This document shows positions 26,224-35,621 of a stretch of DNA of 64,000 nucleotides, piece by piece. The number at the start of each line of letters is the position of its first letter. The first letter of the stretch is position 1. Source of the DNA: CAVQEG01 sp963711465 (lineage in GTDB: Bacteria > Bacteroidota > Ignavibacteria > OLB7); contig CAVQEG010000001.1 of NCBI GenBank assembly GCA_963711465.1, positions 186,001 through 250,000 on the forward strand, given 5' to 3'. The notes under the pieces are model-generated. The model had not been told where the DNA came from. It saw only the letters and a program-made list of their open reading frames with translations, and did no database searches. Position numbers and translations under genes: made by a program.

Positions 26224-27255
26224 ATGAGCGTTCTCGTCGATAAGAATACCCGGGTCCTGGTGCAGGGCATCACCGGAAGTGAGGGGACCTTCCACACCTC
26301 GCAGATGCTCGAGTACGGCACCAACGTCGTTGCAGGTGTCACGCCCGGCAAGGGGGGCACCGACCACAACCCGGAAGAGTTCGTGCGCGCCGTTCCGGTG
26401 TTCGACACCGTCCGTGACGCCGTCGAGGCTACGGGCGCGACGGCCTCGGTCATCTTCGTTCCCGCTCCCTTCGCAGCAGATGCGATCATGGAAGCCGCCG
26501 ACGCCGGTCTGGACCTGGTGATCTGCATTACCGAGGGAATTCCGGTAGAGGATATGGTGAAGGTCAAGGACTACCTGCGCGGCCGCTCCACGCGACTGAT
26601 CGGACCCAACTGCCCGGGCGTCATCACGCCGGGTGCCTGCAAGATCGGCATCATGCCGGGCTTCATTCACAAGAAGGGGCGCATCGGCGTCGTCTCCCGT
26701 TCCGGTACGCTCACCTACGAGGCGGTCAAGCAGCTGACCGACGTCGGGCTGGGACAGTCGACCTGCATCGGCATCGGCGGTGATCCGGTAAACGGTACCA
26801 ACTTCGTCGACGCCGTCTCGCTCTTTAACGATGATGCTGCGACCGACGCGATCCTGATGATCGGCGAGATCGGCGGGTCGGCCGAGGAGGATGCGGCAGC
26901 CTACATCAGGAAGAATGTCAGCAAGCCTGTCGTGGGCTTTATCGCGGGCCGTACCGCGCCCCCGGGACGGCGCATGGGCCATGCCGGTGCGATCATCTCC
27001 GGAGGCAAGGGAACCGCCGATGAGAAGATCAAGGCGATGCGTTCGGCCGGTATCCACGTTGTCGACTCTCCGGCGGAAATGGGACACGCTGTGCTCAAAG
27101 CGCTCGAGTCCCACGCCAATGGCGCAACAGCGAAGTCGACCGCGAAGAAGTCCGCTGCGAAGAAGTCGACCGCGAAGAAGTCCGCTGCGAAGAAGTCGAC
27201 CACGAAGAAGGCCGCGGCGAAGAAAGCGCCCGCAGGTCGCTCGACGAAGAAGTAG
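26224..27255 (+). CDS. sucD: Succinyl-CoA synthetase alpha subunit with lysine/alanine-rich tail
   Basis: 343 residues against about 290 in the family. The core catalyses succinyl-CoA + ADP/GDP + Pi to succinate + CoA + ATP/GTP in the TCA cycle, with the beta subunit SucC, which is not in this window. The CoA-binding start VLVQGITGSEGTFHTSQMLE, LIGPNCPGVITPGACKIG, and the phosphorylated His (H253 in RMGHAGAIISGGKGTA) are all present. After about residue 295 comes a tail of some 48 residues built from KKSAAKKST units, like a histone H1 C-terminus and encoded by a 30-base tandem repeat. The tail is absent from the usual enzyme. Its role is unknown. ndk follows 27 bases later. Confidence 0.93.
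   Translation: MSVLVDKNTRVLVQGITGSEGTFHTSQMLEYGTNVVAGVTPGKGGTDHNPEEFVRAVPVFDTVRDAVEATGATASVIFVPAPFAADAIMEAADAGLDLVICITEGIPVEDMVKVKDYLRGRSTRLIGPNCPGVITPGACKIGIMPGFIHKKGRIGVVSRSGTLTYEAVKQLTDVGLGQSTCIGIGGDPVNGTNFVDAVSLFNDDAATDAILMIGEIGGSAEEDAAAYIRKNVSKPVVGFIAGRTAPPGRRMGHAGAIISGGKGTADEKIKAMRSAGIHVVDSPAEMGHAVLKALESHANGATAKSTAKKSAAKKSTAKKSAAKKSTTKKAAAKKAPAGRSTKK
27131..27216 (+). repeat. 30-base tandem repeat coding the sucD tail
   Basis: The block around GAAGTCGAC recurs at 27131, 27161 and 27191, a 30-base period with few changes, coding for alternating KKSTAKK and KKSAAKK. Copy number could vary by slippage. Confidence 0.8.
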
Positions 27256-27282
27256 TGCCCTTTCCCACCAACACGACACTCC

Positions 27283-27699
27283 ATGGAGCGAACACTCTGC
27301 ATCATCAAGCCTGATGCGGTTCAGAAGAACGTCATCGGCGAAATCGTGACGATGATCACCAATGCCGGCTTTCGAATTCTCGGAATGAAGATGGTGCACA
27401 TGAGTCGCCGCGATGGCGAGAAGTTCTACGAAGTCCATCGCGAACGTCCGTTCTACGCCGACCTCGTCGCCTTCATGTCCAGCGGGCCCGCCGTGGCGAT
27501 CGCGCTGCAGAAGGACAACGCGATTGCCGACTACCGGGCGCTCATCGGCGCCACCGATCCTGCCGAGGCGGCCGAAGGCACCGTCCGCAAGCGATTCGCA
27601 TCGAGCAAGGGGGAGAATGCCGTGCATGGCTCCGACTCGGTGGAGAACGGGATCAGAGAGATCGGATTCTTCTTCGCCGAACGCGAGCTGGCCGACTGA
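27283..27699 (+). CDS. ndk: Nucleoside diphosphate kinase
   Basis: A 138-residue enzyme that equilibrates nucleoside di- and triphosphates. The start ERTLCIIKPDAVQKN and the active-site His H115 in ENAVHGSDSVENG are typical, and length is normal. It follows sucD by 27 bases and probably shares its transcript; this fits succinyl-CoA synthetase making a nucleoside triphosphate. A strong hairpin follows at 27834. Confidence 0.97.
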   Translation: MERTLCIIKPDAVQKNVIGEIVTMITNAGFRILGMKMVHMSRRDGEKFYEVHRERPFYADLVAFMSSGPAVAIALQKDNAIADYRALIGATDPAEAAEGTVRKRFASSKGENAVHGSDSVENGIREIGFFFAERELAD

Positions 27700-27833
27700 C
27701 GCCGCCGCCTGTCGCACTCGGCGTGCGGCGCTGCACCGGAGCCGATCGTCGTCTGATGGTGACTAACAAATCGGTGCCGTGACGGGTTGAATATCGACCG
27801 CGCGCTCGTCGCGCGCCGTCCGAATCTCGAGGT

Positions 27834-27888
27834 CGCCCCGCCGGGTCCCGATCCAATCTCGGGACATCGCGGGGCGTCGTTCTATTTT
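27834..27888 (+). terminator. Hairpin with T-rich tail downstream of ndk
   Basis: Two stacked stems: CGCCCCGC / GCGGGGCG (8 bp) and inside it GTCCCGA / TCGGGAC (7 bp), followed by TCGTTCTATTTT. It is 134 bases after the ndk stop and 71 before the next start, so it could also be a leader structure of the next gene. Confidence 0.5.
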
Positions 27889-27959
27889 CCCATCGACCAA
27901 TCCGCAGTATGTCGGCGCAGCAGCGCCGCGTATCGGTGACAAACAACCGCGAAGCATCC

Positions 27960-28973
27960 ATGAGCCGTTTACACGTCGCTGCCGTCCTGTCCGTTGCCAC
28001 GCTGCTCATCGCCATCGCATGTCCACGAGACGTCTCCGCACAGTCCACGCCGGCACCCGGTGCGCCTGCAGAGTCGCACTGCACGTTCACCTTCGGTCCG
28101 CCGCTGCGGACGAACATGCTCTTTGCCTATCGGTACCAGGAGGTCGTCAAGGCGGTCCACGACGTGTCGATGCCTGACGGCGTGCAGTCGACGGATTCGA
28201 CCCGGCGGGTGCTGACCTACTTCATCACCGAGCGGCAGGTCCCCTCGAAGCTCGGCAACGGCGCGATGGTGATCGAGGCGAACATCGACTCGATGCGACT
28301 GGACTTCACCTCGCCGGCCGGGCATCTCCAATTCGACACGCAAAAGCTGCTTGGCACCGATTACGACGTACAACATCCCGAGATCCTCGTTCCCAGTGCC
28401 GTGGTGAACCGACTGGCGAAGTTCACCATCTCGCCCTACGGCGAGATCCTGAGTATCGACGGGCCGATCACCGACGTCCACGATCAGGTGATGGTACCGG
28501 GCATCGACGCGTTCACGCGTGCGAGGGCTGCGGACCTCTTCGACCCTCACGGACTCGAAGCGATCTTCTTCCCATGGCATGGTGCGCTGCCGCTGGGTAG
28601 GACCGTCCGGTGCGGTGAGGCGGTACGGCTCGGAGCCGGCACGCTTCTCGACCGGATTCCGTTCGACGACAGCGTGGAGGTGACGCTCCCGGGCGACGAG
28701 GACGCGCCGTACGCTACCTTCACCGGAACGCTGACGCACCCGGCGGTCGACGAATGGACGATCGATGGACTGCGCGATCCCGCTCGCATCATCGATGCCG
28801 ACGGTGTGGTGTCCGGCAGACTCAACCTCGATCCTGACGGTGTGGTCGTCGACGGATGGACGGCGGTGCGGGGAACGGTGACCTCGACCTCCGGGGACGT
28901 GAAGGTGCGGAGTACGTTGACACACGAAATCGACATCTCGCGACTGATGATCACGAACTTCCCGGTTGACTGA
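27960..28973 (+). CDS. Secreted protein of unknown function (signal peptide)
   Basis: I do not recognise a family. 337 residues from ATG 27960 with a clear signal peptide (HVAAVLSVATLLIAIA ending near DVSAQ). An in-frame ATG at 27909 adds 17 polar residues and is less likely. The mature protein is all-beta: an N-terminal part (LFAYRYQEVVKAVHDVSM, MVIEANIDSMRLDFTSPAGH) and a C-terminal part with a repeated Asp-Gly-rich turn (IDADGVVSGRLNLDPDGVVV). The layout resembles the next gene, with a long hydrophobic/polar beta domain that contains FTISPYGEILSIDGPI, comparable to VTISATGNIREIANVGPI there. The two may be distant paralogues that form one envelope unit. Confidence 0.6.
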   Translation: MSRLHVAAVLSVATLLIAIACPRDVSAQSTPAPGAPAESHCTFTFGPPLRTNMLFAYRYQEVVKAVHDVSMPDGVQSTDSTRRVLTYFITERQVPSKLGNGAMVIEANIDSMRLDFTSPAGHLQFDTQKLLGTDYDVQHPEILVPSAVVNRLAKFTISPYGEILSIDGPITDVHDQVMVPGIDAFTRARAADLFDPHGLEAIFFPWHGALPLGRTVRCGEAVRLGAGTLLDRIPFDDSVEVTLPGDEDAPYATFTGTLTHPAVDEWTIDGLRDPARIIDADGVVSGRLNLDPDGVVVDGWTAVRGTVTSTSGDVKVRSTLTHEIDISRLMITNFPVD

Positions 28974-29058
28974 GACGTCGCTGCGCCTGGCGGCGGAATA
29001 CGGTCAGCAGCCTCCCAGAAATTTCGTTCACCCGCGTCCGAATCGGCCCCGGACGCCG

Positions 29059-29066
29059 TATATTTG
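29059..29066 (+). promoter_or_regulatory. -7 element TATATTTG before the lipoprotein gene
   Basis: CCGTATATTTGCG, an exact -7 match about 100 bases before the start at 29165. No TTG is seen at the correct distance upstream, so the -33 box is poor. Confidence 0.5.
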
Positions 29067-29164
29067 CGCACCCAGACGGGTTCCCCGAGGTCTACCGGTC
29101 CCGCACCCGGCGACGGCAAACTGCCATTGAACGTCGCGATTCGACGCCTACATACATCCTTCAG

Positions 29165-30346
29165 ATGACCCTATCCATGCGCAACCATCTGCCGGTGCCG
29201 CTCCTTGTGGCACTGGCAACGCTCGTTTTCGCAGCGTGCGACAACGGCTCGAAGCCGCCTCAGGACAAGGATTCCACCGCAACCGCCACCGCAGAGGCAA
29301 CGGCCACGATCGTGGATTCCTCTGCCGACGTTCCGCTCGAGAAGCCGGATGTCGAGGCCGAAGCACCGGTGACCGGACAGAGCGCCTCGAACTTCGACCA
29401 GGGCGAGAAGGAGCAGGACGCGGCGAAGACCTACAGTCTCAGCATCACCCCCCGCAAGGGCGACTCCTACACCTATCACGTGACCGAGAAGAACGTCACC
29501 ACGATCGACACGGTCACCATGGTGCAGACGGTCGACTACGAATTCACGGGGAGCATCACCGACGTCAACTCCGACAGGTCCTTCATCCTCCGCTTCGCAT
29601 TCGATCGCATTCAGACGCGCAACGACTTCCCGCCCGGAGTCGTCGACACCGTCGCACGAACCATCACCTTCGACTCGAAGACTGACAAGGGAGCGAAGGT
29701 ACCGGGCGCCGACCAGATTCGCGCGCTAATCGGGCAGCCGGTCAATGTGACGATCTCGGCCACGGGCAATATCCGCGAGATCGCCAATGTGGGACCGATC
29801 GTCAGTTCGCTGATGAAGAAGGCCCCCGACACGCTCTCCGACGAGCTGCGCGATCGACTGCGTGAGCGCGTTGCCCAGCAGCTGAAGGTGGCCTACTTCC
29901 TGCCGGTCGTACGCCAGCTGTTCGTCAGCCAGATTCCGAAGGAACCCGTGAAGGTGGGAGCCACCTGGCAGCGGACCGACACGCTTCCGATCGCCAAGGG
30001 CGTCCCCAGCACCGTCGACTACCGTCTCGCCGAAGTCCGTCGCGTCGATGGCGCACCCGTTGCAAAGGTGGTCTACACGATGAACACGAAGCTCGGAACG
30101 CAGCAGATCAACGACACGTCCATGTCGGCGACGGTCAAGGACGCGGCCATTCAGGGCAGCGCGACATCGCTCATCGACCTGGTCACCGGCTTCCCCATTC
30201 GTAAGGAGACGTCGATTCTGCAGAAGCTCACCGTCAGCGGTAAGATGAAGATCGGTCCCTCCGCCGGTCAGAATCAGACCGTTCCCCGCAGTACGCGCAC
30301 GACGACGCTCGTCAAGATGGTCGACTTCAAGCCGGCGAAGTCCTGA
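29165..30346 (+). CDS. Lipoprotein of unknown function (DUF6263-like)
   Basis: 393 residues. The signal peptide ends in the lipobox VFAAC, so the protein is lipidated. ATG 29177 (MRNHLPVP) is an alternative start. A Thr/Ala/Glu-rich linker covers residues 25-85. The rest is a single beta-rich domain (KGDSYTYHVTEKNVTTIDTV, then VDYEFTGSITDVNSDRSFIL and a C-terminal part with TDTLPIAKGVPSTVDYRLAE). The layout (hydrophobic/polar alternation with a G-x-T-W-x-R-x-D turn) resembles DUF6263-type lipoproteins, but the match is by eye. It has the same general plan as the preceding gene. Confidence 0.65.
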   Translation: MTLSMRNHLPVPLLVALATLVFAACDNGSKPPQDKDSTATATAEATATIVDSSADVPLEKPDVEAEAPVTGQSASNFDQGEKEQDAAKTYSLSITPRKGDSYTYHVTEKNVTTIDTVTMVQTVDYEFTGSITDVNSDRSFILRFAFDRIQTRNDFPPGVVDTVARTITFDSKTDKGAKVPGADQIRALIGQPVNVTISATGNIREIANVGPIVSSLMKKAPDTLSDELRDRLRERVAQQLKVAYFLPVVRQLFVSQIPKEPVKVGATWQRTDTLPIAKGVPSTVDYRLAEVRRVDGAPVAKVVYTMNTKLGTQQINDTSMSATVKDAAIQGSATSLIDLVTGFPIRKETSILQKLTVSGKMKIGPSAGQNQTVPRSTRTTTLVKMVDFKPAKS

Positions 30347-30399
30347 GCCGACGGGTCGATCGCGACGAGGTTCGTTCCCACTGAAGAGCTCCGAATCCC

Positions 30400-32814
30400 A
30401 TGGCATTCGAACAACCCAGCTTCCGCGACGCGGTTCGTCCGCAGGATGCCTTCGCCGCGCTGATCATGCTGCTCGGCCTGGCTATCGCGCTGTTTCTCGA
30501 GGGATCGGCCATCAAGCTGATCGGAGGATCGATCGGTCTGCTCGGCGGGGTGGCGCTCTACATGACGATCACCCAGCGGATCAACGACCAGATCCAGCTG
30601 CGCAACCGCCGGAGCACGCTCCCGCCACCATCGTTCAAGACCCGTGTCACGCAGGACCCGGACTCCGGCACCAAGCGGATTCGCTTCGATGACTTTCCGG
30701 GTGAATTCGGCTCCGACGACGAGTCGTCCCCGGATGAATCGCCGGCGTCGGAGCGTCCGGTCGCCGGGCGCCAGTGGTCGGCGGATGTTCCCGAGCACGG
30801 CGCCGATACCGCAGAGGGCTTCCGCGTCGTCAGCGTCGGCGAAGCCCGGGCTGCCACCGGCGATGCGGTCGATCACACCGAGCGCAACGGCGCAGCGGCG
30901 TCGCACCGCGAAGCCGCCACCTCGGTGGGATCCGCCGTCCCGACCGATCGCCAGACCGATGGCGGCGACTGGGCCGGCGAACAAGCGGAGACCGATCAGC
31001 GATTCGCCGGTGAGGACGAGGGTTCCTTCCGCATCGTCCGCGCCCCGAACCGCGACAAGAAGCCGTTGCCGTCGCGATCACCCGATCGGAACGGCGAACC
31101 GTCCGGTCGCGCGGTACAGGTGCGCTCCGGTGGCGACCTGGCGGCTCGTCCTGCGCCATCAGGCACCACTGCTGCCGCGCAACCCCCGTCGAACCGCACG
31201 TCCGATGCAGCGGAGTCGTCCGGAGGTCGAGCCAAGGCCGCACCCGGAGATCCCGAGCCGCTGGCCGAACAGCCGCCGGCAGTGCGTCACAAGCTCCAGG
31301 CGATCCTCGAGGATCTCGTCTCCGACGGCGAGGACGAGGTACGCGCAGGCGAACCGAGGGCGGAATTCGTCCGCCTGGTCGCGCAGGTGCTCAACGCGAT
31401 CGCCCGCAGCATGTCGGCCCGATCGATTCTCTTCTGCTGGGTCAACCTCGAGAAGGGACATCTGATTCCCGAGGCGCGCATCACCAGCGGCACGGCCGAG
31501 GTCCGCCTCGGTGCGAGAATTCCACTCTCCAACGACGTCGTCAGTCAGATCGCGCGCAGCGCCGCACCGGAGATTCTGACCGACATCTCCCCGGCAGCCG
31601 AAGGCGAATTGATCCCGTACTACGCCGCACCGACGCCGACGCGATCCTTCGTCGGTGTCCCGGTGTTCTTCCGCCGCGAAGTCGTCGGGGTCCTGGCTGC
31701 CGATTCCGGCGAGACGGGCGAATTCGACGAGACGACCGTTGCCGTCCTTGCCGAATACACTCGGCTGATCTCAGGCCTGATCCGCGGCTACACCGAGAAG
31801 TACGACCTGCAGCTCAACGCCCGGACCCTCGATGCCTTCGCACGGCTGCATCGCACCCTCACCGGAGCGGCGATGTCGTCGATCGATGTGGCGCGAACGC
31901 TCAGCGAACAGATTGCCCAGCTGATCGACCACCGCTACGTCGCCGCTGTGCTCTACGATGCCGAACGAGGACGCTGGACCGCCATCGCCGAGGCCGATCC
32001 GGACCTCCGCGAGGCGCTCGAGACGCTCGAACTCGACATGGACAACAGTCTGGTCGGATACTCGACCCGCTTCGCCGAGGAGATCACCCTTGAGTCGGTC
32101 GGGACCGATGTCCGATTGGCCAAGGCCGAATCGGCCGTGCTCGGCTCCGGTGGCGCGTTCGTCGCCATCCCGCTCGTGGCAACCACCAAGTGCTACGGTG
32201 CACTCGTCGTCGAACACGAGGCCGATGCCGCCTTCATCCCGCGTGACATCGAGCTGATGCGCGACCTGAGTCGCTACGCGTCGCTCGCCATCGAGGTGTT
32301 CAACATCAATCGAGCGATCGAGAATCAGAGCGTCCTCGATGAGGTCAGCGGACTGTACAACACCGAGTTCCTCCTTTCGATGCTCGATCGGGAAATCCTC
32401 CGCGCGCGCGATACCAAGTCGCCGCTGTCGTTCGTGCTGATCTCGATCGACATTCCGGAGTCCCTCGGCATTGGCCGCTCCAGTGAGGTCGAAGAGTACA
32501 TCGTCGCCAGCGTCGGGACCACCGTCGCCGAGTCCGTTCGACCGTACGATGTGGTCGGACGCTACGACGCCCGCACCTTCGGCGTCGTGCTCTCGGCGCG
32601 CAACGACCAGGACGCGTTCCTCTGGGCAGAACGACTCCGCAAGGACATGGCGGGAAGAATTCTGGCAGCGGGTGGACGGAAGTTCTCGGTGACCATCTCG
32701 GCCGGGGTCTGCGACATGAGCGAATCGGCCTCCAGCGGCATGATAATCAAAGGAGCCACCCAGGCGCTCGAAAAGGCACAGACCGGCGAGGGCAACGCGG
32801 TGATCCTCTATTGA
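30400..32814 (+). CDS. Membrane protein with GAF domains and a degenerate GGDEF domain
   Basis: 804 residues. Two adjacent membrane helices (residues 20-60: AALIMLLGLAIALFLEGSA and SIGLLGGVALYMTI) anchor it; residues 60-300 are a disordered, charged linker. Two GAF-like sensory domains follow (about 320-465 and 480-640). The last 160 residues are a GGDEF fold (LDEVSGLYNTEFLLSMLDRE), but the catalytic GGDEF is replaced by DARTF at residues 723-727 (context VGRYDARTFGVVLS). The enzyme is therefore very unlikely to make cyclic-di-GMP. It may bind a nucleotide or act as a dimerisation platform. It is followed by RNase R. Confidence 0.75.
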   Translation: MAFEQPSFRDAVRPQDAFAALIMLLGLAIALFLEGSAIKLIGGSIGLLGGVALYMTITQRINDQIQLRNRRSTLPPPSFKTRVTQDPDSGTKRIRFDDFPGEFGSDDESSPDESPASERPVAGRQWSADVPEHGADTAEGFRVVSVGEARAATGDAVDHTERNGAAASHREAATSVGSAVPTDRQTDGGDWAGEQAETDQRFAGEDEGSFRIVRAPNRDKKPLPSRSPDRNGEPSGRAVQVRSGGDLAARPAPSGTTAAAQPPSNRTSDAAESSGGRAKAAPGDPEPLAEQPPAVRHKLQAILEDLVSDGEDEVRAGEPRAEFVRLVAQVLNAIARSMSARSILFCWVNLEKGHLIPEARITSGTAEVRLGARIPLSNDVVSQIARSAAPEILTDISPAAEGELIPYYAAPTPTRSFVGVPVFFRREVVGVLAADSGETGEFDETTVAVLAEYTRLISGLIRGYTEKYDLQLNARTLDAFARLHRTLTGAAMSSIDVARTLSEQIAQLIDHRYVAAVLYDAERGRWTAIAEADPDLREALETLELDMDNSLVGYSTRFAEEITLESVGTDVRLAKAESAVLGSGGAFVAIPLVATTKCYGALVVEHEADAAFIPRDIELMRDLSRYASLAIEVFNINRAIENQSVLDEVSGLYNTEFLLSMLDREILRARDTKSPLSFVLISIDIPESLGIGRSSEVEEYIVASVGTTVAESVRPYDVVGRYDARTFGVVLSARNDQDAFLWAERLRKDMAGRILAAGGRKFSVTISAGVCDMSESASSGMIIKGATQALEKAQTGEGNAVILY

Positions 32815-32993
32815 ACGAACTCGATTGAACCAGCCACCGTCAGGACGTTCGCCGCACGGCGACGGCATTCGATGGTAGTGCGACCAATCCGCAACGGCCG
32901 ATGCTCGGCGGCACCGCGCAGGCACAGACAGTGTGTCCGGCCCGCCACCGATGATCGGCCGTCGCACGTTGGGACCCACCGGACCAGGAATCC

Positions 32994-35621
32994 ATGAGCA
33001 AGCGAAAAACCGAAGACAGGAAGAAGGCCGACAGCAAGCGGAAGACCGACAGCGCGCCGAAGTCCGCCGGCAAGCCGAAGTCCGCAGGCAAGCCGAAGTC
33101 GGCGGGCAGGCGAACGACATCTGGCGGCCAGGTGAACCCGCAGCGCGGTGACGCCAGCGTCGGCGACGTTCGGGAACGAATTCTCCAGATCCTCACCGAG
33201 GCGGCACCCTCGCTGCTGAAGACCAACGACCTGTCGAAGCGGCTCGGCATCGCCGCCACGTCGGCCGACTACGACCGCGTTCGCGAGGCACTCCTGGAGC
33301 TGGAGGAGGAGGGGCTCGTCGTCAAGGGAGCACGTCGACGCTACGGCCGCGCGGTTCCCGCGCTCATCATCGAGGGTCGGCTTCGCATGAACAAGGGCGG
33401 TCGCGGCGGCGTCGTGGTCGCCGACCAGCAGAGCGATTCGACCATCATCGTCGACGGACACTCGCTGTGGACCGCACTCAATGGCGACCTCGTTCGAGTG
33501 AAAATCACCGTTCCCTCCGGTCCCGGTCGTCCGCCGCAGGGCGAGATCACGCGCGTGATCGAGCGCGGCAGCGCCACCATGGTCGGAACGCTCCGGCGTG
33601 GTCGGCATCTGTATGTCGAACCGGACGATCGGCGCATCCATCGGACCATCACGATACCACGCAATGCCGGCGGGCGCGCCCACGTGGGCGACAAAGTCGT
33701 CGTGCATCTCGATCCATGGAACGATCCACACGCGGAACCGACCGGAACGGTCGTCGAATCCCTCGGCCGTGCCGGTGAGATGAACGCGGAACTCCGCTCG
33801 ATCTCCGCTGCCTACGATCTCCCCCTGGAGTTCCCCGCCGACGTCCTGGCCGAAGCCGATGCGATCGATCCGCTGCCCGACGCCGCGGAGATCGCCCGTC
33901 GACGCGACCTCCGCGAACTCGACGTCTTCACGATCGATCCCGTCGATGCCCGCGACTTCGACGACGCGATCTCCATCGAAATCCACGACGATGGCGACGT
34001 CACCCTCGGTGTCCATATCGCCGATGTCAGCTACTACGTCCCGGAGCATTCAGCCCTCGACCATGAGGCGTATGAACGGGGCACCTCGGTCTACCTCGTC
34101 ACCGGCGTGATCCCAATGCTGCCGGAACGGTTGTCGAACAACATCTGCTCGCTGCGACCCGACGAGGACCGGCTCGCCTACTCCGTGCTCGCGCGCCTCT
34201 CACCGAGAGGTGCGATTCGCGATTACGAAATCGTCAAGAGCATCATCCGCTCCAAACGACGGTTCAACTACGACGAGGCCCTCGAGATCCTCGAGTCCGG
34301 CAAGGGGGACTTCGCCGATGAGCTTGCAGCGATCAATCGCGTCGCCCACGTACAGCGATCACTCCGCCATCGCAAGGGTTCTGTCGATTTCCAGTCCACC
34401 GAACTGAAGTTCGTCCTCGACGACGACGGAGTACCGATCGAGGTGATCCGCAAGCGCGCCACCGAGTCGACGCGACTGATCGAGGATTGCATGCTGCTGG
34501 CCAATCGCATCGTCGCGCAGCACATCGGCAAGGACGAGCGTTCTTCTGGTCGCGGCGGCCGGCTTGCGCCATTCATCTACCGCATCCACGATCAGCCGCC
34601 GAAGGACAAGCTGCTCGAGCTCCACGACTTCGTCCGCGAGTTCGGCTATCACATTCCGCTGGACAACGTCCAGCCGAAGGACATCCAGAAACTGATCGAG
34701 GATGCGAAGGGAACCAGGGAGCAGGATCTGATCAACGAGGTGGCACTGCGGTCGATGGCCAAGGCCGTGTACTCGGAATTCAACATCGGCCACTTCGGAC
34801 TGGCGTTCAAATTCTACACGCACTTCACCTCGCCGATCCGACGGTATCCGGATCTGATCGTCCATCGTCTGCTGCGCGAATACGCCACCGGCATGTCGAG
34901 CGATCGACGGCAGTACTACCTGCGCACCCTCGGCGCGGTCGCCGATCACTGCTCCGTCCGCGAACGTGCCGCGGTCGAGGCCGAGCGGAAGTCGACCAGC
35001 GTCGCAGAGGTCGCCTTCCTCAAGAACCACGTGGGCGGCGTCTTCGAGGCCGTGATCTCCAGTGTGATGCCCTTCGGAATATTCGCCGAACTGACGCGAT
35101 TCGGGATCGAGGGAATGATCAGCACGCGCAGCATGCGGGACGATCACTACCACTACGATGAACGAACGCGCTCGATTCGCGCCAGGCACGGGCGCACCGC
35201 GTTCCGCCTCGGCGACCGGATCTTCGTCCGCGTCATCCAGGTCAATGAGATCAAGACCCAGATCGACCTCGAGATGATCGACGAGGCGGAATTCCTCGCC
35301 GACGGCGGTCAGACCGTCTCGAAAGCCGAGGAGAAGGGCCGCTCCGGCGCCCGGGGCCGTGCCACCGGCGGTGGCAGTCCGAAAGCCCCGCGTTCGTCCT
35401 CCACCGGTGCCCCACGCAAAGCGCCGACCGAAGACACCGACGCGAAGAAACGGGGAACCGGCAGGGCAAAGGGCAAGGGAAACGGCTCCGAAAAGAAGAA
35501 GGAGTCGCAGAAGTCCGCGGGCTCACCGAAGAAATCGAAGCCGTCCGGCAGCTCGAAATCCGGCAAGGCAAAGCGAACCTCATCGGGCCGCGGTAAGGGC
35601 GCTCCGAAGACGGGCCGGTAG
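32994..35621 (+). CDS. rnr: Ribonuclease R with basic N- and C-terminal tails
   Basis: 875 residues; 3'-5' exoribonuclease that degrades structured RNA. Order of parts: Lys-rich N-terminal tail (1-50) with a repeated SAGKPK unit, a winged-helix segment (60-118), cold-shock domain (125-250), RNB catalytic core (310-640) with DPVDARDFDDA holding the metal-binding Asp residues, S1 domain (about 675-760, GGVFEAVISSVMPFGIFAEL), then a 100-residue Lys/Ser/Gly-rich tail. The basic tails bind RNA in E. coli RNase R, but both here are longer than usual. The start at 32994 (MSKRKTEDRKK) is preceded by AGGA. Confidence 0.95.
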   Translation: MSKRKTEDRKKADSKRKTDSAPKSAGKPKSAGKPKSAGRRTTSGGQVNPQRGDASVGDVRERILQILTEAAPSLLKTNDLSKRLGIAATSADYDRVREALLELEEEGLVVKGARRRYGRAVPALIIEGRLRMNKGGRGGVVVADQQSDSTIIVDGHSLWTALNGDLVRVKITVPSGPGRPPQGEITRVIERGSATMVGTLRRGRHLYVEPDDRRIHRTITIPRNAGGRAHVGDKVVVHLDPWNDPHAEPTGTVVESLGRAGEMNAELRSISAAYDLPLEFPADVLAEADAIDPLPDAAEIARRRDLRELDVFTIDPVDARDFDDAISIEIHDDGDVTLGVHIADVSYYVPEHSALDHEAYERGTSVYLVTGVIPMLPERLSNNICSLRPDEDRLAYSVLARLSPRGAIRDYEIVKSIIRSKRRFNYDEALEILESGKGDFADELAAINRVAHVQRSLRHRKGSVDFQSTELKFVLDDDGVPIEVIRKRATESTRLIEDCMLLANRIVAQHIGKDERSSGRGGRLAPFIYRIHDQPPKDKLLELHDFVREFGYHIPLDNVQPKDIQKLIEDAKGTREQDLINEVALRSMAKAVYSEFNIGHFGLAFKFYTHFTSPIRRYPDLIVHRLLREYATGMSSDRRQYYLRTLGAVADHCSVRERAAVEAERKSTSVAEVAFLKNHVGGVFEAVISSVMPFGIFAELTRFGIEGMISTRSMRDDHYHYDERTRSIRARHGRTAFRLGDRIFVRVIQVNEIKTQIDLEMIDEAEFLADGGQTVSKAEEKGRSGARGRATGGGSPKAPRSSSTGAPRKAPTEDTDAKKRGTGRAKGKGNGSEKKKESQKSAGSPKKSKPSGSSKSGKAKRTSSGRGKGAPKTGR

